Part shown: piece by piece, positions 1 to 11,176 of the stretch
Layout of the letters: every line of letters starts with the position of its first letter
Numbering within the stretch: the stretch's first letter is position 1
Assembly: GCF_950023065.1 (NCBI RefSeq)
Contig: NC_088680.1
Span: 13,814,559-13,878,558 of the forward strand
DNA: 64,000 bases
Direction: 5' to 3'
From: Planococcus citri
Lineage: Eukaryota; Arthropoda; Insecta; Hemiptera; Pseudococcidae
The notes under the pieces: generated by a model
Databases searched by the model: none
Told to the model about the DNA's origin: nothing
The model's input: only the letters and a program-made list of their open reading frames with translations
Made by a program: the position numbers and the translations under genes

Positions 1-28
1 AAGCGGCCAGGGGGCGGAGCCCCCTAGT
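1..28 (+). mobile_element. possible Helitron 3' terminus
   Basis: A GC-rich hairpin (GGGGGC, loop GGA, GCCCCC; about positions 10-24) runs directly into CTAGT. A short GC-rich hairpin close to a terminal CTRR, inserted before a T, is the usual 3' end of Helitrons. The element body would lie left of the window, so this rests on about 28 bases. It could also be a chance GC hairpin. Confidence 0.35.
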
Positions 29-485
29 ATGTTTATAAATGTTCAAAAATTCTTCTAAAAATAAATCCAATACTTGACCTAAATTTTGGGTTACTGGTAT
101 CTTAGGGTATGCTCTTTTGATTGAAACCAAAGTGTGTCATGTTCCAGTAGCTCCCTTACAAATGTCAAAAATGAATGCCAACGTGTAAGACGATGGTCTT
201 CAAGAGGCTGTAGAATGGGCCCCAAGTTCAAAAATCTCACCCCCCCTCCCAAAAAAAAATCATTCTCTATGCAAAATGATAAAGAGTACTTTTTTTTTAT
301 TTAATTGAAACAAAATGCCAATCTAAGAAGCGATTTAAAGTTGTGAAAAAACGATTCAAAATCATTCCGTATAGGGGCAGGAAAATCTTCAACAAATTGT
401 TCTTATCAATAAGTTGAATTTTTTAAAAAATCGGTTAAAAACTCGTGGAAGTCGTAAAAATAGAAGTTCAAATTGAAAATTGCAA
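29..485. other. no gene; AT-rich sequence
   Basis: Homopolymer-rich intergenic or intronic DNA with A and T runs and a C-run near 240. I see no coding signal or clear repeat boundary. Confidence 0.6.
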
Positions 486-1850
486 TAATGAAAAACACTT
501 GAATCGAATCACTTACGAACGATTGGCGATCAAATAAATTGATTATTTCTTGATGATTGATGAATCATTCGCGAACGGATCAATTAATTTAGGATTGATT
601 CGGTTTTTGTGAAACTATGTTGTATAGGAATTGAAATGTTTTCAAGCGAAGTGAATCAAATCCAATCGAATCATTCACAACCGATTGGTGATTGAACAAA
701 CTGATTGATTTCTTGGTGAATCATTCGCGAACGAGTTGATCAATAGATACTGAATCATTCGCGAACAAATTGATTCGTATAAGTGACTCGTTCGCGAACG
801 AATCAATTCGTATAAGTGACTTGTTCCCGAACGAATCGATTAATTTACTCAATTTTTGATGAATCATTCGCGAACGAATTGATTCGTATAAGTGACTCGT
901 TCGCGAACGAATCGATTAATTCACTTAATTTTTGATGAATCATTCGCGAACGAATTGATTCGTATTAGTGGCTCGTTCGCGAACGAATCTATTCGTATAA
1001 GTGACTCGTTCGCGAACGATGAATCGATTCATTTACTCAATTTTTGATGAATCATTCGCGAACGAATTGGTTTGAATAAGTGACTGGTTCGCGAACGAAT
1101 CGATTCACTTACTCAATTTTTGATGAATCATTCGCGAACGAATTGGTTTGAATACGTGACTCGTTCGCGAACGAATCGATTAATTTACTCAATTTTTGAT
1201 GAATCATTCGCGAACGAATTGATTCGTATAAGTGACTCGTTCGCGAACGAATCGATTAATTCACTCAATTTTTGATGAATCATTCGCGAACGAATCGATT
1301 AATTCACTCAATTTTTGATGAATCATTCGCGAACGAATCGATTCATTCACTCAATTTTTGATGAATCATTCGCGATCGAATTGATTCGTATAAGTGACTC
1401 GTTCGCGAACGAATCGATTCATTCACTCAATTTTTGATGAATCATTCGCGAACGAATTGGTTTGAATAAGTGACTCGTTCGCGAACGAATCGATTCATTC
1501 ACTCAATTTTTGATGAATTATTCGCGAACGAATTGGTTTGAATAAGTGACTCGTTCGCGAACGAATCGATTCATTTACTCAATTTTTGGCGAATCATTCA
1601 CGAACGAATTTAATCATTTTTTGTGAATCATTCGCAAACAAATTGGTTCGAATAAGTGACTCGTTCGCGAACGAATCGATTCATTTACTCAATTTTTGGT
1701 GAATCATTCACGAACGAATTTAATCATTTTTTGTGAATCATTCGCGAACGAATAGATTCGTAAATTAAAGAATTGATCGATTCGGTGGCGAATGGTTCTT
1801 TCAGAAAATTGATCAATTCGTTCATGAATGATTCACCAAGAATTGAGGGT
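486..1850. repeat. 76-bp satellite with palindromic TTCGCGAA core
   Basis: Tandem array. The marker AATTTTTGAT starts at 851, 927, 1039, 1115, 1191, 1267, 1310, 1353, 1429, 1505 and 1581, so the basic period is 76 bp, with one copy longer by 36 bp and two shortened to 43 bp. Each full monomer holds two half-units, each centred on TTCGCGAA; one sits in the perfect 14-bp palindrome TCGTTCGCGAACGA. The copies at 486-850 and 1590-1850 are more diverged, as expected for array edges. The core is CpG-rich in an otherwise AT-rich region. Confidence 0.95.
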
Positions 1851-3440
1851 CGTATTAGTACTTTGTAGGAATCGTGCAGACCTAGAGAGATTTCAAGTTT
1901 CATCGAAATCGGTTCAGCAATTTTCTAGGTAATGAGTCTTGAAAAATTTTGAAAAAAATTTTGTCGCTCGATAAACTTGGAAGATTTGAGCTTTTGGAAC
2001 TCGATGATGATGGCGAAATGTCCGGCTAGTAGCCTAGTTGTGAAATTTCAAATTTGATCAAAATCGGTTCAGAGTTGCTAAGAAATTTAATTTTTAATGA
2101 ATTTTGTGCAAAGTCACCCCATGAAAATGTCCAAAAGCTCAATATTTGGATCATTGTGAAAGTCCGACATTATAGGAATGGTGATGGACTTGTGAGATTT
2201 CAAGTTCCATAACTCAGATGTATCTTTATTTTTTTCTGGGGGGAGGGGAGGAGGTGGAGTCGGAGGTGATTAAGGATGAGGAAGAGTCATGACTCATGAA
2301 ACACATCTACAGATCATGGTGAAAATTTTAGGTCCAGAGATGGAATAAATTTTTATGTATCCAATTATCCATAGAAGAGAGATTCTTGACCTATACCTAA
2401 AACTTCAAAAATGTTCCATAAAAATACTCATTATTTTTTAGGAATTTCTCCAAGAAGTGTTTAAAAATGCAAAATGTGTTCCTATTTTTAAAAAAAAAAC
2501 AACTAAAATAATCGAATTCGAAGAAGTGTATTTGTGTATTTTACACAACAGTTCATGCAGGGCAACACTGCTCAGACAGGTCATCTTAGACCTTTAAGAC
2601 CACGGTCTAAGTAGGTCATATCACACCCAGCACATTCATCTTCACCACTTGGTGAAAATTTGCTTCAAAAAATGACTTAACAATTTCCTTTTGGTTTTAG
2701 CAGGTCTAGATTATGTTTTTTTTTCAGTTTTTGATCAAACTTTGAAGTTTTTCATTCATTTTAGTCTTTTTTCAGACTTTAAATTTTTTCTTCAATTTTT
2801 TTTGTGTAATAAAAAACCTAAAAAAATGCCAGTCACGAAATATTTTCAATTATTTTTGGGGGGGGGGAGGGGATGAGTTCTCTTTTTGAAAATTTAATTG
2901 TAAAAAATCTAAACAAAAATTCCAGTCACGAAATATTTTTAAATTTTTGGAGAGGGAGGGGAGTTCTCTTTTCGAAAATTTAATACAGTGATTTGGAATT
3001 CCTTCGCACTTCCTCATTGAGTTATTTATAATTTCCTTCTTGTTAAAAATCTTGTGTTAGTGTGTTTGTACGTAGGAGGGGAAAAGGGGAGTTGATAATA
3101 TGAAAAAAAATGTTCATTATTAGGTTGGATAGCAAAAAAAAAGTCAGAGGATTTTGACCAATTTCTGTAGATGAGATTTTCATTTTGAGTTGAAAGTCAC
3201 TCAGAAATAAATTTTAGTTGGAGGGGAGATATGGGTTCTTAAAAAGACCCATCTTCTGCTTTGAGAGAAACAGTCCACTTCCAGAAAATGTATAATTGAA
3301 AATTTTCCAAAAACATGTGGTTTGGGACTTCGAAGTTCGAAATGAGTATGTTTTCAGTGCTTCTTCTAAGATTCGTTGAACTTAAAATTACACGTACGAG
3401 GATTTTAAATTGTTCAAATTTTGGCCTCACGACTCAAGCT
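1851..3440. other. no gene; AT-rich, partly repeat-derived
   Basis: No recognisable gene. Positions 2690-2960 resemble 41990-42130, 50700-50840 and 51060-51220 (TTCAGTCAAACTTTGAAA-like text followed by a conserved AAAATGCCAGT-type tail), so this is a diverged interspersed repeat. Short ORFs here are made of Phe/Lys-rich low complexity. Confidence 0.5.
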
Positions 3441-3640
3441 GAAGGGCTCGTCGTTGTTGAGCCATCATTTTCAAAAATCTTTCTAAAGCAATATTCTCGA
3501 ATTTTTTTGAAAAATCCGAAGACAAGGGGCATTTTACCTATTTCACTCAGGAATACCTTTTTGTAAAAATTGTAAATCTGCTGGAGGCTTCAGAACTGCT
3601 CAAAACGGTTTGAAACCGTTTCCAATCGATTTGGCAGAAA
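3440..3640. repeat. foldback-family terminus and inverted-repeat arm
   Basis: Positions 3515-3560 match the right terminus of the foldback at 58960-60045 (AATCCGAAGACAAGGGGCAT here versus AATCCGAGGACAGGGGCAT there). The next 50 bp (about 3572-3625, with CTGGAGGCTTCAGAACTGCT and CAAAACGGTTTGAAACCGTT) recurs in inverse orientation at about 7153-7205. No partner for the first terminus is obvious nearby. Confidence 0.6.
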
Positions 3641-5385
3641 GAAAATGGGGTGTAGGTACTTCGAATATCAACTCTCTATTGAAAAAAATGTGAAAATTTG
3701 TCCCTTTTCTTTAATTTTCCAGAAATTCTGAAATTATTTGTATAAATTATTAAAATCCTGGAAATGAAATAAGTAATACATTTTTGGTATAAATAGGTAT
3801 TTGAAAACTTCATCAGCTTTCTTTGAAAAAAATGGACGATCAATTTGGGAAAATTTCGATTTCTTTTATTCAAAAATTCACCAAAAATCGAAAAATGCAT
3901 TTCAGCGCTTGAAATTTTGGCTGGTGATAAATTTTTGCCTGCTCTTTCGATCTAATTTTGCGTTTACCTGTGTAGAAATTTTCAACATCTAAAAGTGCGA
4001 AGAAGGGAAGAAAAGGTGTGATAGACACCCTCACCAGTCACCAGGTTACTTTTCTCGAATGAAAAAAAGGGGTTAGGAGTAGACGAACTCAAGGTCACGA
4101 CGATACAATCTTATCATCCCAATCGTGAAGTGTAGGCACTAGTCAGCGACGATTGAACGATACGCGAACGAGGAGGAACAACGTATATTAAATTGAAAGA
4201 ATCCGTCGATGTCGATAATTACGACGATACTTTTTGCCTCGGTCGAAGGAAGAATGATGAAATAAATTTCGTCGATGAAATCTCCATTGACCTAAATAGT
4301 ATTCGGGGGCAAAAACAAAGCATGTAGTAGATAATCGATTTGACACGATGATGCGGTGGTCGACGTCTTGTTAGTATATAGGAGGTTTTTTTTTTTAGGT
4401 ACATATTTTAAAAGTCACTCGCGTCAACCATTTAATATTTATGTATGCGTCCTTTTCGCACTCGTCACGAGGTACAGTATGGGGAACTCTTAACCTATAA
4501 AAAAGAAACAGGCACCTGCAACCTCCTATACAGAGGTCTGCAGACACCTCCTCTCGAATGAGAAAACCCTCGCGTTAATTATAAGTAAGTTGGACGAATT
4601 AAATACGCGAGTGCTTAATACTTACGTAGCTAGCGGTACACATTTCTCTATTATAAAAGCGAATAGGTACTTATAAAGAGAGAAAGAAAAATAATAAAGT
4701 GAAATGAAATGATCGATAAACGAACCTTATGCTAAAATTTCGCCAACCCAATAGGTAGACGTAAATCGAGCTCGGGAAATGGGCAAAATTTTAACTATTG
4801 TAAGACATGCGACTCGATAATAAAAAAAATGCAGAGAAGGGAAAGTGTAAGGCAATAAGGAGAGGAGGAGGCAAAAAAATAGGCTTGACAAAAACACCAA
4901 TGCCAACGAGTTTATGAAAATTTCTCGTGTTGATAAATTTTATCGTCTAATTTAGTATACTTACTTAGGTAGGTTGGGCTGAATAATACATAGGTAACAA
5001 AGTACTAATTGCAATTTCGAGTAGTTTCCTGTGTTGCGTGTGTTTTGTATAGTGAAGAAAGTGAAATTATTTTAATTAATTTACACGTTTTATTCGATAA
5101 ATTTTCGTGATTTATTGAGATACCTATTTAGCGATAAGTATTCGCGAATTCCGAAACGAAATTTTTACTCTGATCACGTTATCGCGAATTGGACGAATCT
5201 TGAGAGCAAAAACGAGTTGAATTGAATCGAAAATACGAGTAGAACACAAACTTTTCAGCCTTTTCATGTTAATTTTTCAAATTTTAATGTTTTTTTTCTT
5301 TTTTTTAAAAAAGAAATGAAGCGAATTAAAATTTTGAAAAATCAAAAAATGAATATCAGCAGCTGAAATTTGTGCTGATTTGACC
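3641..5385. other. unique intron-like sequence, no gene
   Basis: Less repetitive sequence with moderate complexity and frequent TAGGTA / ACGTACC words (for example 4560-5000). ORFs are short and end in homopolymers. I see no splice-site pair or protein similarity. It is probably intron backbone. Confidence 0.5.
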
Positions 5386-6860
5386 TACTATCCCCGACGC
5401 CCACGTTCAATAAGAATCTATCATGATCGAACATGTTTGTAATGATAAATCAATCACAGCTTCAAAAGTAAACTTTTAGAAAGAAAATCGATCGTGATAA
5501 TCATAAAACGGTCGATTAATCGAACTCAAAAAATCGATTCGTTTGTCATTTTCAATCCCGTGTGATCGATCACGTTTGGTAAAAAATAAATTTTAGCTTG
5601 AAAACTGAGCTTTTGGATCAAAAATTGACCATGATCGAAAAATGATAAATCGAATCGCAAAAATCGATTCAACTATGATTTTCCATCCCACATGATCGAA
5701 CATGTTTGGAATATAAAATCAATTTCAGCTTCGAAAACGAACTTTTAGAAAGCAAATCGATCATTATAATTGCAAAAAATCGATTCATTTACGATTTTCG
5801 ATCCCATATTATGATGGATCACACTTGGTGAAAAATTAATTTTAGCTTCAAAACTGAGCTTCTGGATTAAAAACCGACCAATTATATCGAAAAAATCGAT
5901 TAGTTTGCGATTTTCGACCCCATATGATCGAATTTGTTCTTGATGAAAAATCAGTTTCAGCTTCAAAACCTCATTTCGGAACAAAAATCTATCATGATCG
6001 AAAATCGATTAATCGAATCGCAAAAATCGATTAATTTGCGATTTTCAATCATATGATCGAGTTTGTTTGTTCTTGATGAAAAATCAGTTTCAGCTTCAAA
6101 ACCTCATTTCCGGATCAAAAAATAGACCATGGTCGAAAATCGAATAATCGAATCACAAAAATCGATTAATTTGCGATTCTCAATCCTATGATCGAGCTTG
6201 TTCTTGATGAAAAATCAGTTCAAACTTCAGAACAGCATTTCCGGATCAAAAAGCTATCATGATCAAAAATCGATTGATCGAATCGCTAAATTCGATTAAT
6301 TTACGATTTTCGATCCCATATAATGGAGTTGATGAAAAATTAGTTTCAGCTTCAAAACAGCATTTCCGGATCCAAAATTGATCATGACCAAAAATCGATT
6401 AATCGAATCACAAAAATCGATTAATCGAATCACAAAAAATCGATTAACTGAATCACAAAAAATCGATTCATTCGCGATTTTCGATCCCGTATTGATCGAT
6501 TACTTTCGGAATAAAAAATCAATTTCAGATTCAAAACCAAACTTATAAATCAAAAAACCAAGGAGATTTCAAATCGATTAATCGAATCGCAAAAATCGAT
6601 TTATTTGCGATTATCGATCCAATTTCATCGAGAATGTACTGAATGAAAAATGAATTTCAACTTCAAAAGTCAACTTCCGGATCAAAGAATTGATCATGAT
6701 CAAAAATCGATCAATCAAATCACAAAAATCGATTCATTTGCAATTTTTGAACTTGTGTATGCAAATGACCGAGATGATCGAAATGAAAAATTAGCCTGAA
6801 AAATTGATTTCTCGATGATGAAAAACCAGTCATGATTTGAAAATCGATTCGTTCATTCGT
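5386..6860. repeat. ~130-bp degenerate array rich in ATCGATT
   Basis: The phrase TGATGAAAAATCAGTTTCAG and its variants start near 5940, 6074, 6205 and 6330, giving spacings of about 125-133 bp. Between them lie TCGATTAATCGAATCGCAAA-like blocks, a GATTTTCGATCCCAT-like block and a CTTCCGGATCAAAAA-like block. Outer copies (5400-5900 and 6480-6850) are more diverged. Local expansions of the AATCACAAAAATCGATT block occur near 6400-6470. Confidence 0.85.
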
Positions 6861-8297
6861 CACGTTTGAAATCATTAGTTCATTTTGTATTTTTTCGTTT
6901 GATCTTTGTTTCAGTTTGGAAAAAATTGTCTAAAATTGACGAGCTGCTTTTCTTATTCAAAAATGAGTTTTTGGAAATCAATATGCAAATTTTTATATAG
7001 GTAACTTATTTTCGTTCAATTGACCCATTTTTGATTTTGGAAGGGTAAATTTTTGAAATTCATACCAAGAATGAAAAAAAAGTCAAAATTTTACCAAATT
7101 AAATTGACTTGGAAAGCTGGAATTTTGTATATATCCTATTTTCAACTTGTCAAATCGGTTTAAAACCGTTTCAGACCGTTTTGAGCAGTTCTGAAGCCTC
7201 CAGCAGATTTTTGAAACTTAGAATATTTTTGGCAAGTTTGCTTTAAAATGTTTCTTAGGATGTATATTTAAGAAAACAGTCGCCTCAGATGATCGGGGGG
7301 GGGGAGAAGGGTGCAATTATTCCTAATGTGATATGCTGCCGGCATATTAATGCTTATTCGTAAAATTAAACCTTTTCCAAGCCATCTCGATGCTGATTTT
7401 AATCATTATAAAAATTGATTAAATGAAAAAGTAGAACACTCAAATTCAAAGAGATGAAAGATTCGATGATTTGTTGAAACGATACCTAGAGGGATGAACG
7501 CTGTTTCAGACATTTAATTTTCTCCAAGATGTAGGCTGTTTGCTTTTCCGGTATTTTTTTCCCACCATTGACGCTTCCAAAATAACAAAATAATCGCTAA
7601 AGGTTACAAACCGAAAATTGTTTCGAAAAAAATAGGTAATCTTAAAACAGAGGTTTATAGTTTTAATCGAGCTCTTGTTAAATATCCAACGACGCGAACC
7701 AAGTGGCTGGCGGTCACTCGATAGCTTTTTTTTCGTTTCGTATACGACACCGTAGCAGTTTACCTATATTTAAAGGTACCTACCCCTTTCTTTTTCACCC
7801 CCTCGTCGCCTTTCCTCTCCTTTGTATATGGAGTACAACTATGTAGGTACCTTTATACGCGGCGTATAACACGATCGAGCAGCTCAATTATCAAGATTAA
7901 TGATTCGTGCTTGTCATTTCATCGCAATTCGCCAATTCGCCGTCGTTTTTCATTAATCAAGCGACCGACTAATAGGTTTATTTTACCGTTGTTTATTTTA
8001 TTTGTATGTGTGTGTTGGTTTGTGTTTTTTTTTTCGCGAGAAATTTCCTTCAACTAGTCGGTAATTATGACGATCATGTAACTGAATGATCGAAGCATAA
8101 TTGAGAAGGGTTGGTGTCGTCGTTTGTTCTCCAGTTACGTAATACGAACGAGTACGTGGTTGATAAAATGAGTGGGTTAGTGATTGAGGAAGTTGTATAG
8201 GAAGTAGATGATCAAGTGGGGGGGGGGGGGGGTGAGTAGGTGTAAAGGAAAAAGATGCCTTGAAGCAGATCTTAGTGTAAGGGTGAGTTGAATTTGG
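6861..8297. other. unique sequence, no gene; contains one inverted-repeat arm
   Basis: Positions 7153-7205 are the inverse partner of 3572-3625. Otherwise this is intron-like sequence with G-runs near 7297-7306 and 8218-8232. The stretch 7640-8200 has the higher-complexity TAGGTACC / CGTATAC style seen in other presumed host segments. No coding signal seen. Confidence 0.5.
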
Positions 8298-8304
8298 AGA
8301 TGAT

Positions 8305-8346
8305 TATTAATGCATTATTGCATTTTTTTTTTGTTTCAGGTGAGTA
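8305..8346 (+). other. candidate recursive splice site (zero-length exon) 1
   Basis: An AT-rich stretch with branch-point-like ATTAATG (about 8306-8312) leads into a long T-rich tract, then TTTCAG (8334-8339) immediately followed by GTGAGTA (8340-8346). An acceptor fused to a donor with no exon between is the form of a ratchet point in long insect introns. The 18 bases TTTTTGTTTCAGGTGAGT are shared with the site at 51411/51412. It could be a chance juxtaposition, but two matching instances on one strand make that less likely. Confidence 0.55.
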
Positions 8347-8584
8347 CTGATTGTCGTTGTAAAATATCAATTCTGTAAATGAGTCGAGTAAGTCATTTAA
8401 TTATCCTATCATCGTGATAAAATAGAGAGATTTTGTGCTAATGTTATGAAACGATGCAATTATTATATTATTGATGGAACATTTTTTAAGCATATTTATA
8501 TGGGGCATCTGAATATTTAATTGAAATTATTTCGTGTCAAGAAGTTTTCCTCCCTAAAGTTTGGAATGACGTTTAAATTGGATG

Positions 8585-8701
8585 TTGGTCCTTCTACAAG
8601 GTGTCCACTGTCCACAAGCCTGGAAAGCCTGGAAAACCTGAAAAAGTCAGGAAATTTTGTAAATTTACAGCATTTTTTACTCAAAAGTCAAGGAATTTTG
8701 T
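8585..8701. repeat. interspersed repeat with GGAAAACCTGGAAAAGTCAGG-like text
   Basis: Holds GTGTCCACTGTCCACAAG followed by repeated CTGGAAA and AAAGTCAGGAAATTTT. The same phrase recurs at 17290-17555 and 46590-46710. It is a diverged repeat directly left of the module at 8702; no coding potential. Confidence 0.6.
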
Positions 8702-9395
8702 GAAAGGTTACTTCAAATAGATTTTTCCATTTCTCATAATGAAAAAATTCACCTTCGCTTTGCTGATGCAATTTTTTCGCTGGTCCGTTTTGTCACAAAT
8801 TCCCAAATTTCCAGAAAGTCTTGTTTTTTGCAAAAATTGTGGAAGTCTTGCATTTTATCAACTTATGAGTTATGAGTATAATTAATAAATCTCGCTCTTT
8901 AGCGCTAAAATGTTTCCCTTTTTTGATAAAAATGGTTAAGAAGCCCTGCTTTCTACTGAAATTATTGTGAAAGTCTCGTTTTCTGTCAAAAAAAAGCAAA
9001 AAGTCTCGCTTTTGGCCTAAATTGTCAAGAATGTTCTTCCTTTTTTTTTTCGAAAAAGATGCAAAGAATTGTGTTGTTTTTTGCATCCTAAAACTCCCAC
9101 TCTTTTCCAATAATAGTTCTAATGTGTCGTTTTTTCGCCAGAAATTACTAAAAAAAACCTTTTCTTTTGCTGAAAAATAAAATTGTCAAAAGTCTCGTAT
9201 TCATTGCCATAAGTTGCAAAAATTCTCAATTTTCGGTCTAAAATTAAATTACCAAAAAAATTGTTTTTTTTTCAATCAAAAAGTTGTCAAATATTTTGTA
9301 GTTCGACTTTTTTGGCAAATATTGGAAAAAGGAATTGCCAAAATGTCCTGCTTTCTGCTGAAATTAAACAATTTTCTATCGAGTTTCATTTTTAG
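8702..9395. repeat. interspersed repeat module; unfilled copy of the LINE target
   Basis: Positions 8702-8850 match the two sides of the LINE insertion at 43849-45834 (left side 43808-43848, right side from 45835). Here the target ATTTCTCATAAT (8729-8740) is present once and uninterrupted. From about 8810 the sequence becomes a degenerate series of phrases like GTCTTGTTTTTTGCAAAAATTG, about 45-70 bp apart, to about 9395. The ORFs in this stretch come from that degenerate repetition. Confidence 0.7.
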
Positions 9396-11172
9396 ATCTA
9401 TATATTAAAATTATGACCGGATTCTTGTGACAGCGAGATCTCAGGAACGGCTGAACCGATTTTGATCGACGAAGTCTCAAAAAAAAGCTTTTGACCCGTA
9501 GATGTGCAGGTTTTAATCAAAAGTTCAAAAAGTTGCGCGGTAAAGCTCAAAAAAGCTCAATAATTGATTTTTGTCCATACGTAGCGCATTCGACGTATAC
9601 ACAGTAGTACGTATATTATACCTTGAAAGAGCATCTAAAAAAGTCAAATGTTGAAGAAAAAAGTTCACAAAAAAGTTGTGCCTTAAAGCTCAAAAAAGCT
9701 CAATAATTGATTTTTGTCCATACGTAGTGCATTCGACGTATACACAGTAGTACATATATTATACCTTGAAAGAGCATCTAAAAAAGTCAAATGTTGAAGA
9801 AAAAAGTTCACAAAAAAGTTGTGCCTTAAAGCTCAAAAAAGCTCAATAATTGATTTTTGTGTATACATAGCCAACTTGAGGTATACAGAGAAGTACGTAT
9901 ATTATACCTTGAAAGAGCATCAAAAGAAGTCAAATGTCGAAGAAAAAAGTTCATAAAAAAGTTGCGCCATAAAGCTCAAAAAGGCTCAATAATTGATTTT
10001 AGCCTATACGTAGCGCATTCGATGTATACACAGTAGTACATATATTATACCTTGAAAGAGCATAAAAAAAGTTGAATGTCAAAGAAAAAGCTTACAAAAA
10101 TTTTTTGTCATAAGCTCAGAAAAGCTCAACAATTGATTCTATATACCTATTATAATTATGACTTTGACTCTGAGATCTCAGCAACGGCTGAACTGATTTT
10201 GCTTGATGATGTTTCAAAAAAAAAAACATTTGACCCGTAGATGCGCAGGTTTTTATCAAAAGTTCAAAAAGTTGCGCCAAAAAGCTCAAAAAAGCTCAAT
10301 AATTGATTTTAGCCTATATGTAGCACATTTAGTGTATACAGAGAAGTACGTATAGTATACCATGAATGACCATCAAAAGATGTCAAATGTCAAAGAAAAA
10401 AGTTAACAAAAAAGTTGTGCCGTAAGCTCAAAAAAGCTCAATAATTGATTTTAACCTGTACACAGTGTATTCAACATGTAAGGCGAATACGTATATAATA
10501 CCCTGAAAAAGCATCAAAAGAAGTGTAATGTTGAAGAAGAAAGTGTACAAAAACAGTTGTGCTGTAAAGCTCAAAAAAGCTCAATAATCAATTTTGACAT
10601 ATACACAGCGCATTCCACATGTACAAAGAAGTACTTATATTATAGGTACGTTGAAAGAGCATCAAAAGAAGTCAAATGTCAAAGAAAACAGATTTACAAC
10701 AAATTTTTTTCCATAAGCTCAAAAAAGCTCAATAATTGATTCTGTATATTAAAATTATGGCCAGATTCTTTTGACTCTGAGATCTCATCCACGGCTGGTT
10801 TTTATCGAAAGTCCGAAAAGTTGCACTGTAAAGCTCAAAATAGCTCAATAACCGATTTTAACCTATACACAGCGCATTCCACATGTACAAAGAAGTATGT
10901 ATATTATACCTTGAAAGAGCATCAAGAGAAGTCAAATGTCAAAGAAAAAAGTTTACAGAAAAAGTTGTGCTATGAGCTCAAAAAACCTCAATAATTGATC
11001 TTAACTCTATACTCAACGCCTTCGACGTATACATATTATAAAGAAGTAAAGAGCATCACAAAAAGACAAAATTGTACCTCAAAATATCTCCACGGAAAAA
11101 CAAACTTTGACAAAAAAAAGTTAGTGATAAAAGCTCAGTGAAAGCTCGATACTTTGTGATATGCAGTATTTA

Positions 11173-11176
11173 ACCT
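11173..11176. repeat. target-site duplication ACCT, left
   Basis: ACCT directly precedes the left terminus GAGTCATTCC of the foldback. The same ACCT follows its right terminus at 12350-12353. Uninterrupted array monomers read TTTAACCTATA at this place. Confidence 0.7.
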
